A stretch of DNA of 64,000 nt. Origin: Fonsecaea monophora (taxonomy: Eukaryota; Ascomycota; Eurotiomycetes; Chaetothyriales; Herpotrichiellaceae). The notes under the pieces are model-generated. The model ran no database searches. It was not told the DNA's origin and worked only from the letters and a program-made list of their open reading frames with translations. The position numbers were made by a program, and so were the translations under genes. The DNA lies in the NCBI RefSeq assembly GCF_001642475.1, contig NW_019173969.1, forward strand, positions 207,026 to 271,025, read 5' to 3'. The stretch's first letter is position 1, and every line of letters begins with the position of its first letter. Shown here piece after piece: positions 54,139-64,000 of this stretch.

Positions 54139-55172
54139 GGCGGGGACGGAACAGGTGTCCAGGTTGTTCTAGATCTCCCTTGTGTTGGTCCAAGCGTTCA
54201 AGCGAATTCCACGAGTATTTGTTACAAGGAAGGCGGCGTGTCGTATCATTGGAATGTCGACTAGGTTTGTCACTGGGCAGGCTGGGACGCCCACATTGCC
54301 ACGGAGTTACGTGGAGCGGGAATTTCCAGTCAAACGGATAGGATATCCATGGTTCGGATGGAGTTTCGTACAGTGTGGTTGGTTGCAGATAAATGCAAAC
54401 GTTTAGAGATACCCCACCACAGAATGCCTTAAGAATACCAGCTATTGACTATTGTGAGGCGGACTCAGTGGTAGTGACAGCCTTGAAGTTGTATACCTAA
54501 TTCGTAGATTGTTTACTCACAGGATCTTTCACTCAACCTTCGTAACCCCTTCACGACCCTTCTTCCAGGGACACCCCTGAAAAGTCTTGTTGTGCCCTCC
54601 TCGGTGCGACGCAAGGGATAGCGTGGCCAGGAGCGGACACATGAAACTCGGCAACCAGACCCCAGCCGTCACCCATTCAACGGGACTAACGGGACTAACG
54701 CCTCCAACCTCCAATTAAACTGCATCCAGCCACGCACTTTACCATCTACGGCTAGTAGGTACCCACTCGACTCGCGTTATACTGCACGTCATTGGCATCT
54801 TTCGTTCTGCAAACAAAGAATAGTCCGGTGCCCCGCCAACATTTTTTCCCAATTCTAGCCTCCACTACAGAACAAATGGGAAGGCCGTAAGGGGGGTTGG
54901 TTGGTGTATATGGCGGTTACGGCGAGGGAGGAATGTATATAGGGTCCCTGAGAACATGCCGCTGCAAACGGTTGTCTTTATTCTCCTTCAACTACTCATC
55001 CACATTCAATACAAGTTCAAGCCTGTCTGCATCTCACACCCATCCATCTACGAGCAATAGTATATCGTCTAGACATTCAGTCGCAAAGAGAATCTCCAAA
55101 CAACAGTACCTCTACTCCCAGCTTGAGAACGACAGCGCCTACCAGAACCTTTCATCAACAACATCAGTCAGA
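54139..55172. other. intergenic region, 1.0 kb
   Basis: Probably includes the promoter and long leader of the GPI-protein gene. The frame of that gene stays open back to 54897 but without an obvious signal peptide. No other feature. Confidence 0.55.
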
Positions 55173-55766
55173 ATGTATGCTTCGCAGACCACCCTTTCAT
55201 CACTTTCCCTCGCCGTGGCTATCTTCCTCCAAGTAGCACGCGCAGACACAACCATGGCAGCCGTGTCCGAGATATCAGACGGTCAGCCCCAGGGTCCCGT
55301 TGCCTCGACGAGTTGGCCCAGCGAGTCGTCGTCCGCCTGGTCCCCTAGCACCACCGCGGAAGATTCATCATTGTCCACGTCGTCCTACGAAAACCCCTTC
55401 ACGATCTACACGTCAATGACCAATTCTTTGGGAGTCATCACGGGTATGCCGCCAGTTGTGACATCGCAACCCACGCAGCCCGCCGTCGTCACCAGCCAAC
55501 CAGCTTCGCCCACGCTGCCCACCTACTCGGGATTCTGGTACGGCAACAGTTCCAGCACCAGCTCGACTGCCATCATCACGTCGAGTCCCACGACTCTTGC
55601 GACCAGCGCGGTTACCGAGAGCTCGTCAGATAATGGCGCTGGCACCACCTCGTCGGGGACTGCCGTCGCCACGTTCGCCCAAGCCACCGGCGCTGCAGTG
55701 ACGAACAAAGTCGCCGGCGCCGGTATCGCCTTACTTGTCGCTGCTTTCGGGTTCTCCTTGCTGTGA
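55173..55766 (+). CDS. GPI-anchored Ser/Thr-rich cell-wall protein
   Basis: Single exon, 197 residues from the ATG at 55173. Residues 1-24 (MYASQTTLSSLSLAVAIFLQ) form a signal peptide. The middle is Ser/Thr/Pro-rich (for example TSWPSESSSAWSPSTTAEDS), as expected for O-mannosylated wall proteins. A near-repeat, VVTSQPTQPAVVTSQPASP, lies in the centre. The C-terminus has a small-residue omega region followed by a hydrophobic tail (VAGAGIALLVAAFGFSLL) and no charged end, which is a GPI-attachment signal. There is no catalytic domain or cysteine pattern, so it is probably structural. The same frame has an upstream ATG at 54933, but starting there would bury the signal peptide. Confidence 0.85.
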   Translation: MYASQTTLSSLSLAVAIFLQVARADTTMAAVSEISDGQPQGPVASTSWPSESSSAWSPSTTAEDSSLSTSSYENPFTIYTSMTNSLGVITGMPPVVTSQPTQPAVVTSQPASPTLPTYSGFWYGNSSSTSSTAIITSSPTTLATSAVTESSSDNGAGTTSSGTAVATFAQATGAAVTNKVAGAGIALLVAAFGFSLL

Positions 55767-56752
55767 AACCCGGCAGGATGAGGATCTGCATCTCAACCGA
55801 AGATTATAAGATTGTTCTTTCGACAACACGGGGGAAAACCTATTCTCTCCTCATTTTACAGCGAAGCATTTCATCACACCAAAAAAGGTTTTTATGCATA
55901 ACGAGCGCAGGCGAGACGAAGATTATTTGAATGGGTTTCGGAAAACTTGGCGTCGAATCTGCCATTGAACGAATGGTACGGATCTAATGAGGATATACGA
56001 CGGTAAACAGCACTTGCAGCGTCTTGGGAATTGGATTTGTATCAAAACACAGATATCATGACAGGGAGAGTGCTCTGGCGCTTGTCAAGCCGGAATAAAC
56101 AGTGTTTTTGGTCGGTGCGAAATCACTACTAGATAGAGTAGATTGTGCCCCGTTAGACAGAGGCTCACAAATCGCATGAATCAAAAAGTAATACAGAATC
56201 GAGTTCGCTCTATGGTTTCATCTCCCAAGATATCTTTGCCAATGGTGTTCTCCACTCGGATCTAGGTCTCGTACCGATTCGTCTAGCGTTGTCCTTGAAA
56301 GTAGATCAGATCCCATAGCGCATGGTTGGTTTCCTCCGAGTGTCATGGCTGGCAGTCGGCTACACGAGCGAGACTTAACGAAGGACCCTTTGTGCGCCCT
56401 CGTCCAGCCTACCTATGTATCATGATTCCCCAAGGCCAACGAAACGCCGTCTGATAGGTCGCATTTGAGTGGTTTGTAGCAGAAGTAGCGGCTGGGCGGC
56501 AACTGCGTCAGGACTGTGTTCAACACGGGTGTGGAAGATCATGCAGCCCAAGGAGTGATCCGATCGTCGCAGATAGTCTCAGAGAAGAAATGGCCAGCAT
56601 CGGAGCATCCTCAAAGACGGAAGGTATAGATCGTGGACTAGTAATATTCCAAGCTCCGCCTCTTCGAGTAGCCTTAGTTGCGCGACGGCTGAGATTTCTC
56701 TTTGTGGAGTAGGAAGTTTGTCATTGGCGATATATTGTGCTTCGAGCATCTC
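55767..56752. other. intergenic region between convergent genes, 1.0 kb
   Basis: 3' flanks of the GPI-protein gene and of EMC5. No ORF, repeat or RNA gene recognised. Confidence 0.6.
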
Positions 56753-57171
56753 TCAACTCTTGACTCCAGCGCCCTGTTGCTTCACCCACTCGGCAAATGC
56801 CCTCCTCTGTGCCCTGATATCCATAAAGCCCACCCTCTCCTCCAGTCCCCGAAACGGGTTTGCCAATCCGCCTTCCCGCTCGATCTGCCCGGCCCATGCG
56901 CTCCAGCTGACGGGTTTCAGTGGGTCGGAGCCCAGAACAAGGCCGAAGCATGCCAGAAAGACTGATACCAGGGTTTCGAGCTTGATGTCCAGAGGGAGAG
57001 CGGCGTTCTTATGCAGTTTTGTGGAGAGGGTCGAAAATTCGTGAGCGGAGTACGCTCTGCAACACACGGCGTCAGTATTGTGATCCATGAGAAGCCGGGT
57101 TAGCGGTATACATACGCGTGAAACAGGGACAAGAGCCCAACGAGGACTAAGAGGCGCGAGATTACCGCCAT
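56753..57171 (-). CDS. EMC5: ER membrane protein complex subunit 5 (EMC5/MMgT family)
   Basis: Two exons: 57171-57116 and 57056-56753, with a 59-bp intron. They encode 119 residues. The spliced start MAVISRLLVLVGLLSLFHAA is the first membrane segment. The conserved YSAHEFSTL follows, then LPLDIKLETLVSVFLACFGL, the second segment. These are the signatures of EMC5, a core subunit of the ER membrane protein complex that inserts tail-anchored and multipass proteins. The C-terminal cytosolic helix (GFMDIRAQRRAFAEWVKQQG) matches fungal members. Without splicing the first membrane segment is lost, so the intron is well supported. The gene is divergent from the PEX11-family gene. Confidence 0.92.
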
Positions 57172-57684
57172 GTTGGAACAGCCTGGTTGTCGCAGTTGGT
57201 CCCAAAAGTGCTGTGCTGTTGCGATGAAGTTGGTGCTGGACTGTTCGGATAAACTGCGGGACTAATATCAAGCTAGTGCTACAATAGGAATCATCCTTTG
57301 GCCGCTTTTATCTTTCCAGCCTTGCAAGGCTCATCTTATGCATCTTCTTTTCCCCTTCGGCATCTATTGCGCATGTATCTGTCCGAGAATGACCATGGTA
57401 CTCTTAACCGACAGGCTGCCTCTCAGTTCATGGCCCTTTCAGCTTCTAGGAGGACATCTCAGTGCGCAACGTATGTGGTGATGGCGTGCTTGTGGTCGAG
57501 GAGCCACTCTGGTCGCGGACTTGGCCGATTCAGTCATATCTCCCCCCTTTTCAATTGAGCGCCAACACCCATTACCAGTCATCACCCAGTGTCTGCGAGT
57601 TAAGGTGACGTTGAAAATAGCATACTCCCTTTTTGGTTCCTTTCTGAGATATTGAACATCCCCCTGCTGGCCCCCCTGTCCACA
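57172..57684. promoter_or_regulatory. divergent promoter region (EMC5 / PEX11-family gene)
   Basis: 513 bases between divergent start codons of two organelle-membrane genes. ORFs on both strands look accidental. Confidence 0.55.
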
Positions 57685-58835
57685 ATGCTGCAGTCCATAA
57701 CGAGATTCTCCAATGATGCCCGTAAGCGATCGTTTTCCCCCGGCATCCTCTCTCACGCGAGCTGCCAAAATCTCCAGGACAAGCAAATTTGCTTGCTTGC
57801 GATAAAGCAAGCCATTAACAAGAAAGTGGAGCTGACATGTAATGATTTGTGATGTTGAAAGTTGGCGTTGAGAAGAGCCTCAAGTTTTTACAGTCGACTT
57901 CACAGATTGCAGCAACGGTCGGCTATCTATCACCAGACGAGGCTGCCCTGTGGCTCACAGCCAAGGATCAATTCGCGCTGGGTGAGAAACTTCTACCCGA
58001 GTCACCCATGTCATATATCCCTCTCCTGAACGCGCTTATGTTGCTCTCCCAGCGGTTGGTAGCTGACAGAGTGGCTCTCCAGCACGCCGATTTCTCCGTC
58101 TCTTCAAATGGATCGACTGCTGGAACACGGCGTACGCCCAGTACCAATCCTTTCCCGCGAGCAAGGCGACGAAAGATCAACCAACAAAGCCATCGCAGCC
58201 ACCAATCGCGCAAAGCAGCGTTCATTCTCTCCTCATTGTCTCAAAATGGTCATTGCTCGGCATGTACCTGTTCATAGAGATGTTTACCATTGTACGCAAT
58301 CCAAACAAGCACTGTTTAAAAAAAATTTTCGCCCCCGGCGTAGCGCGCGCGCTGACTGAGGGCCTTCAACCCGCTCAACAACTAGGTTGATGCAGTCCTC
58401 GGCACCTGGAGACCGTGGGCGGTAACCGCCCAAATTGAAGCGTTGAAATTCTGGTTCTACGCCTTGTCGGCGTCCGTCGCCTTGAGCCTGTACGAACTCT
58501 TGTTTGTCTACCCGGACCCTGCATCATCGAAGAACAACAACAACCAATCGGCCAATGAAAAGAAGGAGAAGACGACCTCGCCCGTCGTCGAAAAGACTAG
58601 TCGCAAGGGCGGCGCTGTCGACGAATTCAACGAACCGGAGCAGACGAAACCAAGGAACCCCCCAACCGCGAAACGCAACGCTATCTTTCGGCAACTGGTC
58701 ATCGACACCTGTGATTTGCTGATCCCAGCTGCAGCGGTGGGATGGTTCCCACTCGATCCTGTCACGGTCGGCGCTGCAGGCTCGGTTAGTGCCCTGCTCG
58801 GCGGATCGGATGTCTGGTATCGTGTCAATGCATGA
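57685..58835 (+). CDS. PEX11: PEX11-family peroxisome membrane-elongation protein
   Basis: Four exons: 57685-57721, 57862-57981, 58083-58291 and 58386-58835, with introns of 140, 101 and 94 bp. They encode 271 residues. Splicing gives ITRFSNDALGVEKSLKFLQS, then DQFALARRFLRLFKWIDCWN, TIVDAVLGTWRPWAVTAQIE and LKFWFYALSASVALSLYELL. This is the helix order of fungal PEX11C-type proteins. The N-terminal amphipathic helix binds and tubulates the peroxisomal membrane before fission. The C-terminal LLIPAAAVGWFPLDPVTVGA is the last membrane segment. A Lys/Glu/Asn-rich loop (about 155-210) is species-specific. Each exon alone is short, so the gene is easily mis-annotated; frame and family both fit the four-exon model. 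The first donor/acceptor pair is the least certain. Confidence 0.85.
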
Positions 58836-59416
58836 CTAGGAGAGAGTTGCCCTATAAGGACACTGAGCGGGGGGCTTTTTCTTCTCGGCTGTCGTCGTCT
58901 CGCTCTTTGCGGGGAACGAAGATCTTGAGATTTAGAGGCCCTGCGCCCAGTCCAGTCCCTGAACAGGGGGGCGGAGATTGACAAGGCTGCACCACCACCA
59001 CCACACAGATTTATATCTTGCGATTTTTGGAAAGAGCCCATAACTCTCTCACACCGTGGCGGCGATTCACGGCCAGAGGGACTGTGCTGGTCTGTGATCA
59101 GGGTGCATGACTTACACGTCCTGGTCTGCCTCTTATGGTCAACACACTCGCCTCATTCCATGCACACACCTACAGCAGGATCCTGTCCTTTACGTACCTT
59201 TACACATCCTCATTCGCCCCCCACCTAGCTTCTCACAGCATTCGTGAAGATTAAGATTTTCAACGCAGATCATTTGGGAATATTTTATTATTTTATCTCT
59301 CTTCTTCCAAGCAAGCGAGCTATATAGGCTCGGGACTCATCTACTCGTCATGTCGTGCGTGCATGCCCTCCACACAGTGCGGGTTCTCGCAACCATTATT
59401 CATCCAAGGTCATCAA
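58836..59416. other. intergenic region between convergent genes, 0.6 kb
   Basis: 3' flanks of the PEX11-family and phosphoesterase genes. No feature recognised. Confidence 0.6.
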
Positions 59417-61030
59417 TCAATCCAAATTGGCATAGTAACTTTCGTCCTGGTTCAAGAGATAAAAGGCATCAGGCTCGGGCTGGCCAAAGCCGCCGTGCCA
59501 GACCGGGCTGGGCAGGCTCACCAAGCCACCGCCCTCCTGCGGGGTGTCTGCGAAGATGTGCTCGAACGTCTTGGCCCACTGGACGCGGTTGTTTAGCCCT
59601 TCGAGACCCCACAGCTCCTGCAAAAAGTGCAGGATCGACGAGTGCGTGTAGGCCGAGTTCTCGGCGTAAGTGGTCCCCTGGTCGTGGATGAGCGTATTGG
59701 GCGGGATCCATGGCGAGATGGCAAAGGCCGGCACGCGCACGCCCAGCCGCGTGAAGTCGTACGTGACGTTGTGCCCGTCAGACATGCCTGAGAAGGTGAT
59801 GCCGTCGGCAGGCGCCGGCACGCCCACGGGAGGAGGGACGTGGTCGGCGAATCCTCCGTGCTCGTCGAAGTTTCTGCCTCAAAGTTAGCATGCTTCGACA
59901 AAGGGAAAGAGGGAGGCGACGTGAAAGACACCGGCCATCCAAAAGAATAAACGGAGCCCAACCACCGATGAGGGGGATTTTAGTTGTTTGATAAACTTAC
60001 ATGATCAGGAGCCTATTTTATCATTGAGATTCAAAGTTAGTCACGGCACCTTGTGGAACAAAGCGAGGAGGGAAGGAGGAGCTCCTTACAAATTATCCCA
60101 GTACGAAGAGTTGCGCAGCGCGTCGTAGAGATGCTTGATCATCATCTCTCCCGCGGCCATATTGCTGGTCGGGTGCATGGAATCGATGGTGCAGCACTCT
60201 GGGTTGATGTAGGAGAACTGGGGGAGCTCGTTGTTCTCGAGGTCCTTGTAAAACTGGTCGGCGTGCACGAGGCGATCCATGGCGTTGTCTTGGACCCATT
60301 TGTACATATGCGCGTCGATGATGTCGGTCTCGTAGTAGTTCTTCCACGAAATGTTCTTGTTCGATAGGGCCTCGAAAATGGACGGCGTGCAGCTGGTGCC
60401 CGTGGTGTTGCTGAACCAGCCAGCGGCCTGGTCGGTGTTGTCCACGTACCCGCAGGTGGAGCCTGAGGTTGCGAATTGTCGATTAGGGTTAGTCGGACCC
60501 GGGTGCTCGGCGAAGTAGGTGTCCCAGAATGCATAGTTTTGGGCCAAGGTCGAGAGAGTGGTGGCCATTTTGGGGTCATAGGCCTTGATCACAAAGGAGG
60601 AATCTCCCGGCGTTGCGTTGTACTTTTCAGACTGTCTCTCGATGAAGCCTGACATGTCCGGGATGTCGTCCGCCGTTGGCTGCCATTTGCGGTAGATCTC
60701 GTAGCTGGTGCCCGCAAAGTTGTGGTCAGGGTCCTTCAGGGGGACTTCAGCCTCGTACTTGCCAGCACAGATCAGCAGGGGTTCATCCCACACGGTCCAG
60801 TTCGGGTTGGTGAACTCGTTGCAGAAATTGACGTTGAGCAGGTTGTCAATGTCGTTGAAGTCCCACAATCCGGCGATGTTGTCGAACGAGTGGTTCTCCA
60901 TCATTAGGTAGACGACGTGGGTGATCTTCGAGCTCAGCCCTTGCCATATTGAGGCTTGTCGGCTGACTGGGAGAGCGGTAGTTGAGGAGATGAGTGCAGA
61001 AGCACCCAGCAAAGAGAGTAGGGCTGCCAT
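59417..61030 (-). CDS. Secreted phospholipase C-type phosphoesterase
   Basis: Three exons: 61030-60090, 60012-60001 (a 12-nt microexon) and 59873-59417, with introns of 77 and 127 bp. They encode 469 residues. Signal peptide: MAALLSLLGASALISSTTAL. The phosphoesterase domain has MMENHSFDN near the N-terminus (metal and nucleophile region), HPGPTNPNRQFATSGST, and the active-site block NFDEHGGFADHVPPP. The last is reached only by including the microexon (DNLLLIINFDE). The protein belongs to the family of phosphatidylcholine-type phospholipases C and acid phosphatases of fungi. It is probably a secreted enzyme that releases phosphate or headgroups from phospholipids or phosphomonoesters. A longer open frame upstream of 61030 lacks a signal peptide start. 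Exact substrate not decidable. Confidence 0.9.
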
Positions 61031-62231
61031 TTCAAAGTAGCGGGCTGCTTCCTGTTGTTTGCGCTTGACCCATTCCAAGGGACGAAGCTGGCAGTGCGTT
61101 CCAGTTTTATGCCTTCTGCACACCTCATGCCTTGAAAACGCAAACTTGTCCTGGACGGCGTCTCTCCGAACAGTTCTCAACCGCTGCGGTGCGCACAAGA
61201 TGCCGTGATTTCCTATCTCAAGTGCCGTTCGAAGATTGATAGCCAATGCCGCTGTATCGTTATCAACACGTTGCTTTAGCATGGGGACAACGCTCCACGA
61301 CCGGCATGTCACCTTCCGAGAAGGGGATAAAAGGTTCATCAGAGTTTTGAGGACATGTAGTCTGTAGTATTTTCCAGGTGGATAACGAGCTTCGGCAAGG
61401 TGCTAGGGTGCTGCATTGACTGCCCGAAGCTGGAATACAAGAAAGCTGCCATCGAGATAGCCTCGTCAAGTGGAGACGGTGGAGACTCATGAACCCAGCG
61501 GGGCGGAACGTGCATTAGCCTGAGCCTTGAATCCACCGTGCCCGCATATGCTAGAGACCATCCAAGCTTTGACCTGCCGGGCAAAGCAAGCTTCGGGGAG
61601 CTTGTCTGACATTGGCGTGCTGCAATGACCCCGAAAGCTCCAATCATCTTGCTTTCTTTGCAGCTGACAAGGCACGTTGCTCACGAGCTCGAGTGGCCAG
61701 GGCAATGCGATCGTCATGTTGCATAAGAGCCACCAGGGCCATGTTCCTGAGCTGCTTCCATTCTGTTCCTTTCACCACGCTAAAAGCCATGGCCCATGAA
61801 ATTTTGTTTTGTTGCTGCTGTGCACGTTGCCCGTCGACAGGCGTTCAAGTCCTAGCGATCCCGTTGCGTTGACACTAGGAAACCTTCTGCTTCGTTCCCA
61901 CGTCGAAAATTCGACGTGATTCTGCTTCAGGAAGGTAGGAAATGGAAGGGCAAGTGCGTTGCCGCGTGGCTTCAGCTTGTTGACTGTGTTACATCCGGAC
62001 CATGGCCCATTGCCCTTCAAGGTAAACCCAGTAAGGCGCGCGGGATGTTGAGGAATGTCTATAGCTCGAATACACCCAGCCTCCCTCCTCTGCGCGAGTT
62101 CCCCCTCGAGCTTTGGTCGTTCCTCTTGCTTTTCCTCTTGCTCTGCACAGCTGCCGAGGACATACAACTTGTTTGACTACAGAAAGACTGGCCTTCCTGA
62201 AGATTCACGCTCATCGACAGTTTCATCCAAG
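61031..62231. promoter_or_regulatory. divergent region (phosphoesterase / CCC1-type gene), 1.2 kb
   Basis: Holds both promoters. A 48-codon minus-strand ORF (61644-61790) is listed separately. An in-frame upstream ATG of the transporter lies at 62055. Confidence 0.5.
61644..61790 (-). CDS. candidate small ORF, 48 residues
   Basis: ATG to TGA, 48 residues: MAFSVVKGTEWKQLRNMALV at the start, then a helical, Arg/Ala-rich end (LATRAREQRALSAAKKAR). The composition (no Pro or Gly after residue 8, regularly spaced Arg and Ala) is compatible with a continuous amphipathic helix and unlike the surrounding random ORFs. No family is known to me. It could also be a spurious ORF or an upstream ORF in a leader; I cannot decide from this sequence. 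Confidence 0.25.
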   Translation of the reverse strand: MAFSVVKGTEWKQLRNMALVALMQHDDRIALATRAREQRALSAAKKAR

Positions 62232-63155
62232 ATGTCGATCGACAGCTTCGAAGATACCAATGCCATGGCTGCTATGCTCAAAGCGATGATGAGACGGTCA
62301 TACACAGCGGTGCCCGTCGACACGGAGAAAGATGCCATGCTGAGACAAACATCCCGTCTCAGCAAAGGCGACGATGCCATCGACACAAGCAGCGAGACCT
62401 CTGCAGACACGATGTGTGAGAGACCATCATTCACATCAGAAAGAGAGCGCAGCCCAATCAATGCGAGAATAGTCTCGGATGCTATCATCGGCCTGTCAGA
62501 TGGCTTGACGGTACCCTTCGCCCTCACCGCCGGGCTCTCAGCCCTGGGCGACACAAAGGTTGTTGTCTTTGGTGGTCTCGCTGAGCTTATTGCCGGAGCC
62601 ATTTCAATGGGCTTGGGTGGCTACCTGGGTGCGAAAAGCGAAGAGGCAGCATACAAGGCCACATACAGGTCGACACGAACCCAAGTGCTCCAATCGAGCG
62701 GCAACCTGTCGTCGGAGATCACGTCCATATTCGCGCCCTACCATCTCTCGCCGTCTCTCCTCAAGGATTTTACCCATCAGCTCATCACCTCCAACAGTCC
62801 CGACGCGGTGGTGGACTTCCTCATGCACTTCCAACACAACACGCCCGAGCCTGCGCCCAGCCGTGCGGTGGTGTGTGCCCTGACAATCGCGCTGGGATAT
62901 TTCATTGGTGGTTTTGTGCCACTCCTCCCATACTTCTTCACCAGCAATGTCACGGAGGGGCTGATCTGGAGCATCAGCGTGATGATTGTCGCATTGTTTG
63001 CTTTTGGCTACGTCAAGACTGGGTTCGTCGAGGGCTGGCGAGGTTGGAGGTGTGTCAAGTGCAACCTCAGTGGTGCGGGGCAGATGGTGGTGATTGGCGG
63101 TGCAGCAGCCGGTTGTGCCATGGGGGTTGTTCGGCTGTTCAACTCGCTGCAGTAG
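62232..63155 (+). CDS. CCC1: CCC1/VIT1-family vacuolar iron/manganese transporter
   Basis: Single exon, 307 residues from the ATG at 62232. CCC1/VIT1 proteins move cytosolic Fe2+ and Mn2+ into the vacuole. After about 85 polar residues come SDAIIGLSDGLTVPFALTAG (membrane segment 1 with the conserved Asp), then GGLAELIAGAISMGLGGYLG and KSEEAAY, a family hallmark. A cytoplasmic region of some 70 residues precedes three more membrane segments (VVCALTIALGYFIGGFVPLL, LIWSISVMIVALFAFGYVKT, QMVVIGGAAAGCAMGVVRLF). The in-frame ATG at 62055 would add 59 Ser-rich residues and is less likely. Where present, regulation by iron through HapX or Yap5-like factors is typical, but no site was identified here. 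Confidence 0.9.
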   Translation: MSIDSFEDTNAMAAMLKAMMRRSYTAVPVDTEKDAMLRQTSRLSKGDDAIDTSSETSADTMCERPSFTSERERSPINARIVSDAIIGLSDGLTVPFALTAGLSALGDTKVVVFGGLAELIAGAISMGLGGYLGAKSEEAAYKATYRSTRTQVLQSSGNLSSEITSIFAPYHLSPSLLKDFTHQLITSNSPDAVVDFLMHFQHNTPEPAPSRAVVCALTIALGYFIGGFVPLLPYFFTSNVTEGLIWSISVMIVALFAFGYVKTGFVEGWRGWRCVKCNLSGAGQMVVIGGAAAGCAMGVVRLFNSLQ

Positions 63156-64000
63156 TAAAAGTTCGAGTAGTGCGAAAGACTAGTCGTGGTACTCGTGTTA
63201 GCTTGCGGTGGGAGGATTTCCAGAAAACTGCGTTTGCGGGTTGTTATCTTTGGGGGAAGGAGCTCTCCGGTTGGTTTGGTGGAAGGAGTTGCTGTTTTGG
63301 GGAATGTAGCCAATCAGATGGTCAAGGCGCGGCACTGTATCGCAACTGCCCAAAATTGGGAGGTGGATTGGCTACCTCGGTATTTAGTGCCAGTACCTAC
63401 ATATCCCTACAGTAGGCGACCAGGATGCAGCTCTTTCAATGTGGGTAGGTAGTGTGGGTTCCATCAACGGCTACGAGGGGTATGTAGAAGTACGGAATCC
63501 CCAACCCTGGCCCATCCGGTGGACAAATGATTATGAGCCATTTACAAACGTCCAGCTTGCCAGTCGCTACTCTGGATCCCACACTATTTCACTCGCTTCG
63601 AGCTGGAAGGTCTGAGCTATCGGGGTGTGATGACCACAGACTTGCGGCCTTGTCGGCACAAGGTCCCGATCCGATGCGGTCTGCCTGTACGCGTGGATTC
63701 AGCGGGACGAAATTGAAAAAAAAAAATTTGTCGAGGGAGTGAGTCCTCTTCCTTCCTGTGGGATGTCTTCAGTAGTGAGTAGTGCGGAGGCGCCTTCGGA
63801 GTCAGCAGCAATGTTTCTCCGTCGACAACAAAGCGTGGAGCATCAAGGATCGCGAACTGGGTCCAATTAAACTGGAGAAAAGAATATTCAGAGAGATCAC
63901 GTTTGTGTATTGACTGGTTTGTAACTCCGTAGCTATCTATCCATCTCCGACTCGGCCCCCACGCGAGGAAGAGGCCCCCCCCCCCCCCCCCAACCCAATA
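63156..64000. other. intergenic region to window end, 0.85 kb
   Basis: 3' flank of the CCC1-type gene. It contains an A-run near 63716-63726 and a long C-run near the window end. No gene supported. Confidence 0.55.
63975..63991 (+). repeat. homopolymer run of 17 C
   Basis: Uninterrupted C tract just before the window end. True length is uncertain because such runs are prone to sequencing and assembly error. Confidence 0.8.

Noticed and set aside
61339..61647. 102-codon minus-strand ORF upstream of the phosphoesterase
   Set aside because: No domain and unremarkable composition; overlaps the region of the better small-ORF candidate without joining it in frame.
1..64000. tRNA genes, CRISPR arrays and intact transposons
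   Set aside because: No credible paired A-box and B-box with cloverleaf, no regularly spaced direct repeats with unique spacers, and no transposase or reverse transcriptase frame were found by eye.

Overview
This window is nuclear DNA of a filamentous ascomycete (Pezizomycotina, most likely Eurotiomycetes). Supporting evidence: short introns (about 40-140 bp, mostly GTAAGT-like donors and CTAAY-like branch sites), many intronless genes of several kb, intergenic gaps of 0.2-3 kb, a Zn2Cys6 regulator with a fungal-specific C-terminal domain, a GPI-anchored Ser/Thr-rich wall protein and only fungal-type family members. I rebuilt exon structures by hand from splice motifs and reading frame. Every multi-exon model given here sums to a whole number of codons.

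Layout, left to right. 0-9 kb: 3' end of an unidentified gene, the nucleoporin NIC96 and an oligopeptide (OPT) transporter. 9.6-15 kb: a two-OB-fold protein (minus strand) divergent from an iron-type alcohol dehydrogenase/maleylacetate reductase-like enzyme, which converges on an aldo/keto reductase. 16-21 kb: a small secreted Gly-rich/Cys protein, a 3 kb gap studded with palindromic TAGTACTA-type motifs, and a three-exon Dabb (stress-responsive alpha/beta barrel) gene. 21.4-31.3 kb: one 3280-residue protein of the DUF6606/DUF3638/DUF3645 type with helicase-like motifs. 32.8-38 kb: a phenylalanine/tyrosine-type ammonia-lyase converging on a secreted or membrane-anchored serine beta-lactamase-like protein with a His/Asp-rich tail. 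39-45.7 kb: a 2231-residue disordered/coiled-coil protein. 46.5-48.7 kb: a Zn2Cys6 transcription factor. 50.3-52.7 kb: a divergent pair, a PDI-like protein ending in HDEL and a prolyl 4-hydroxylase-like protein, sharing a 259 bp promoter. 53-64 kb: a UBE2S-like E2, a GPI-anchored protein, EMC5 divergent from a PEX11-family gene, a secreted phospholipase C-type phosphoesterase with a 12-nt microexon, and a CCC1/VIT1 iron/manganese transporter.

Most neighbours look like independent genes. The clearest functional grouping is the PDI-like/prolyl-4-hydroxylase pair. In animals, collagen prolyl 4-hydroxylase is a complex of a hydroxylase subunit without its own ER-retention signal and a PDI subunit that supplies it. 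Here the hydroxylase lacks a retention signal, the PDI-like protein carries HDEL, its thioredoxin CxxC has lost the first cysteine, and the two genes share one promoter. I regard this as the best candidate for an undescribed system in the window. The giant helicase-like protein is second. No tRNA, rRNA, CRISPR array or intact transposon was recognised.
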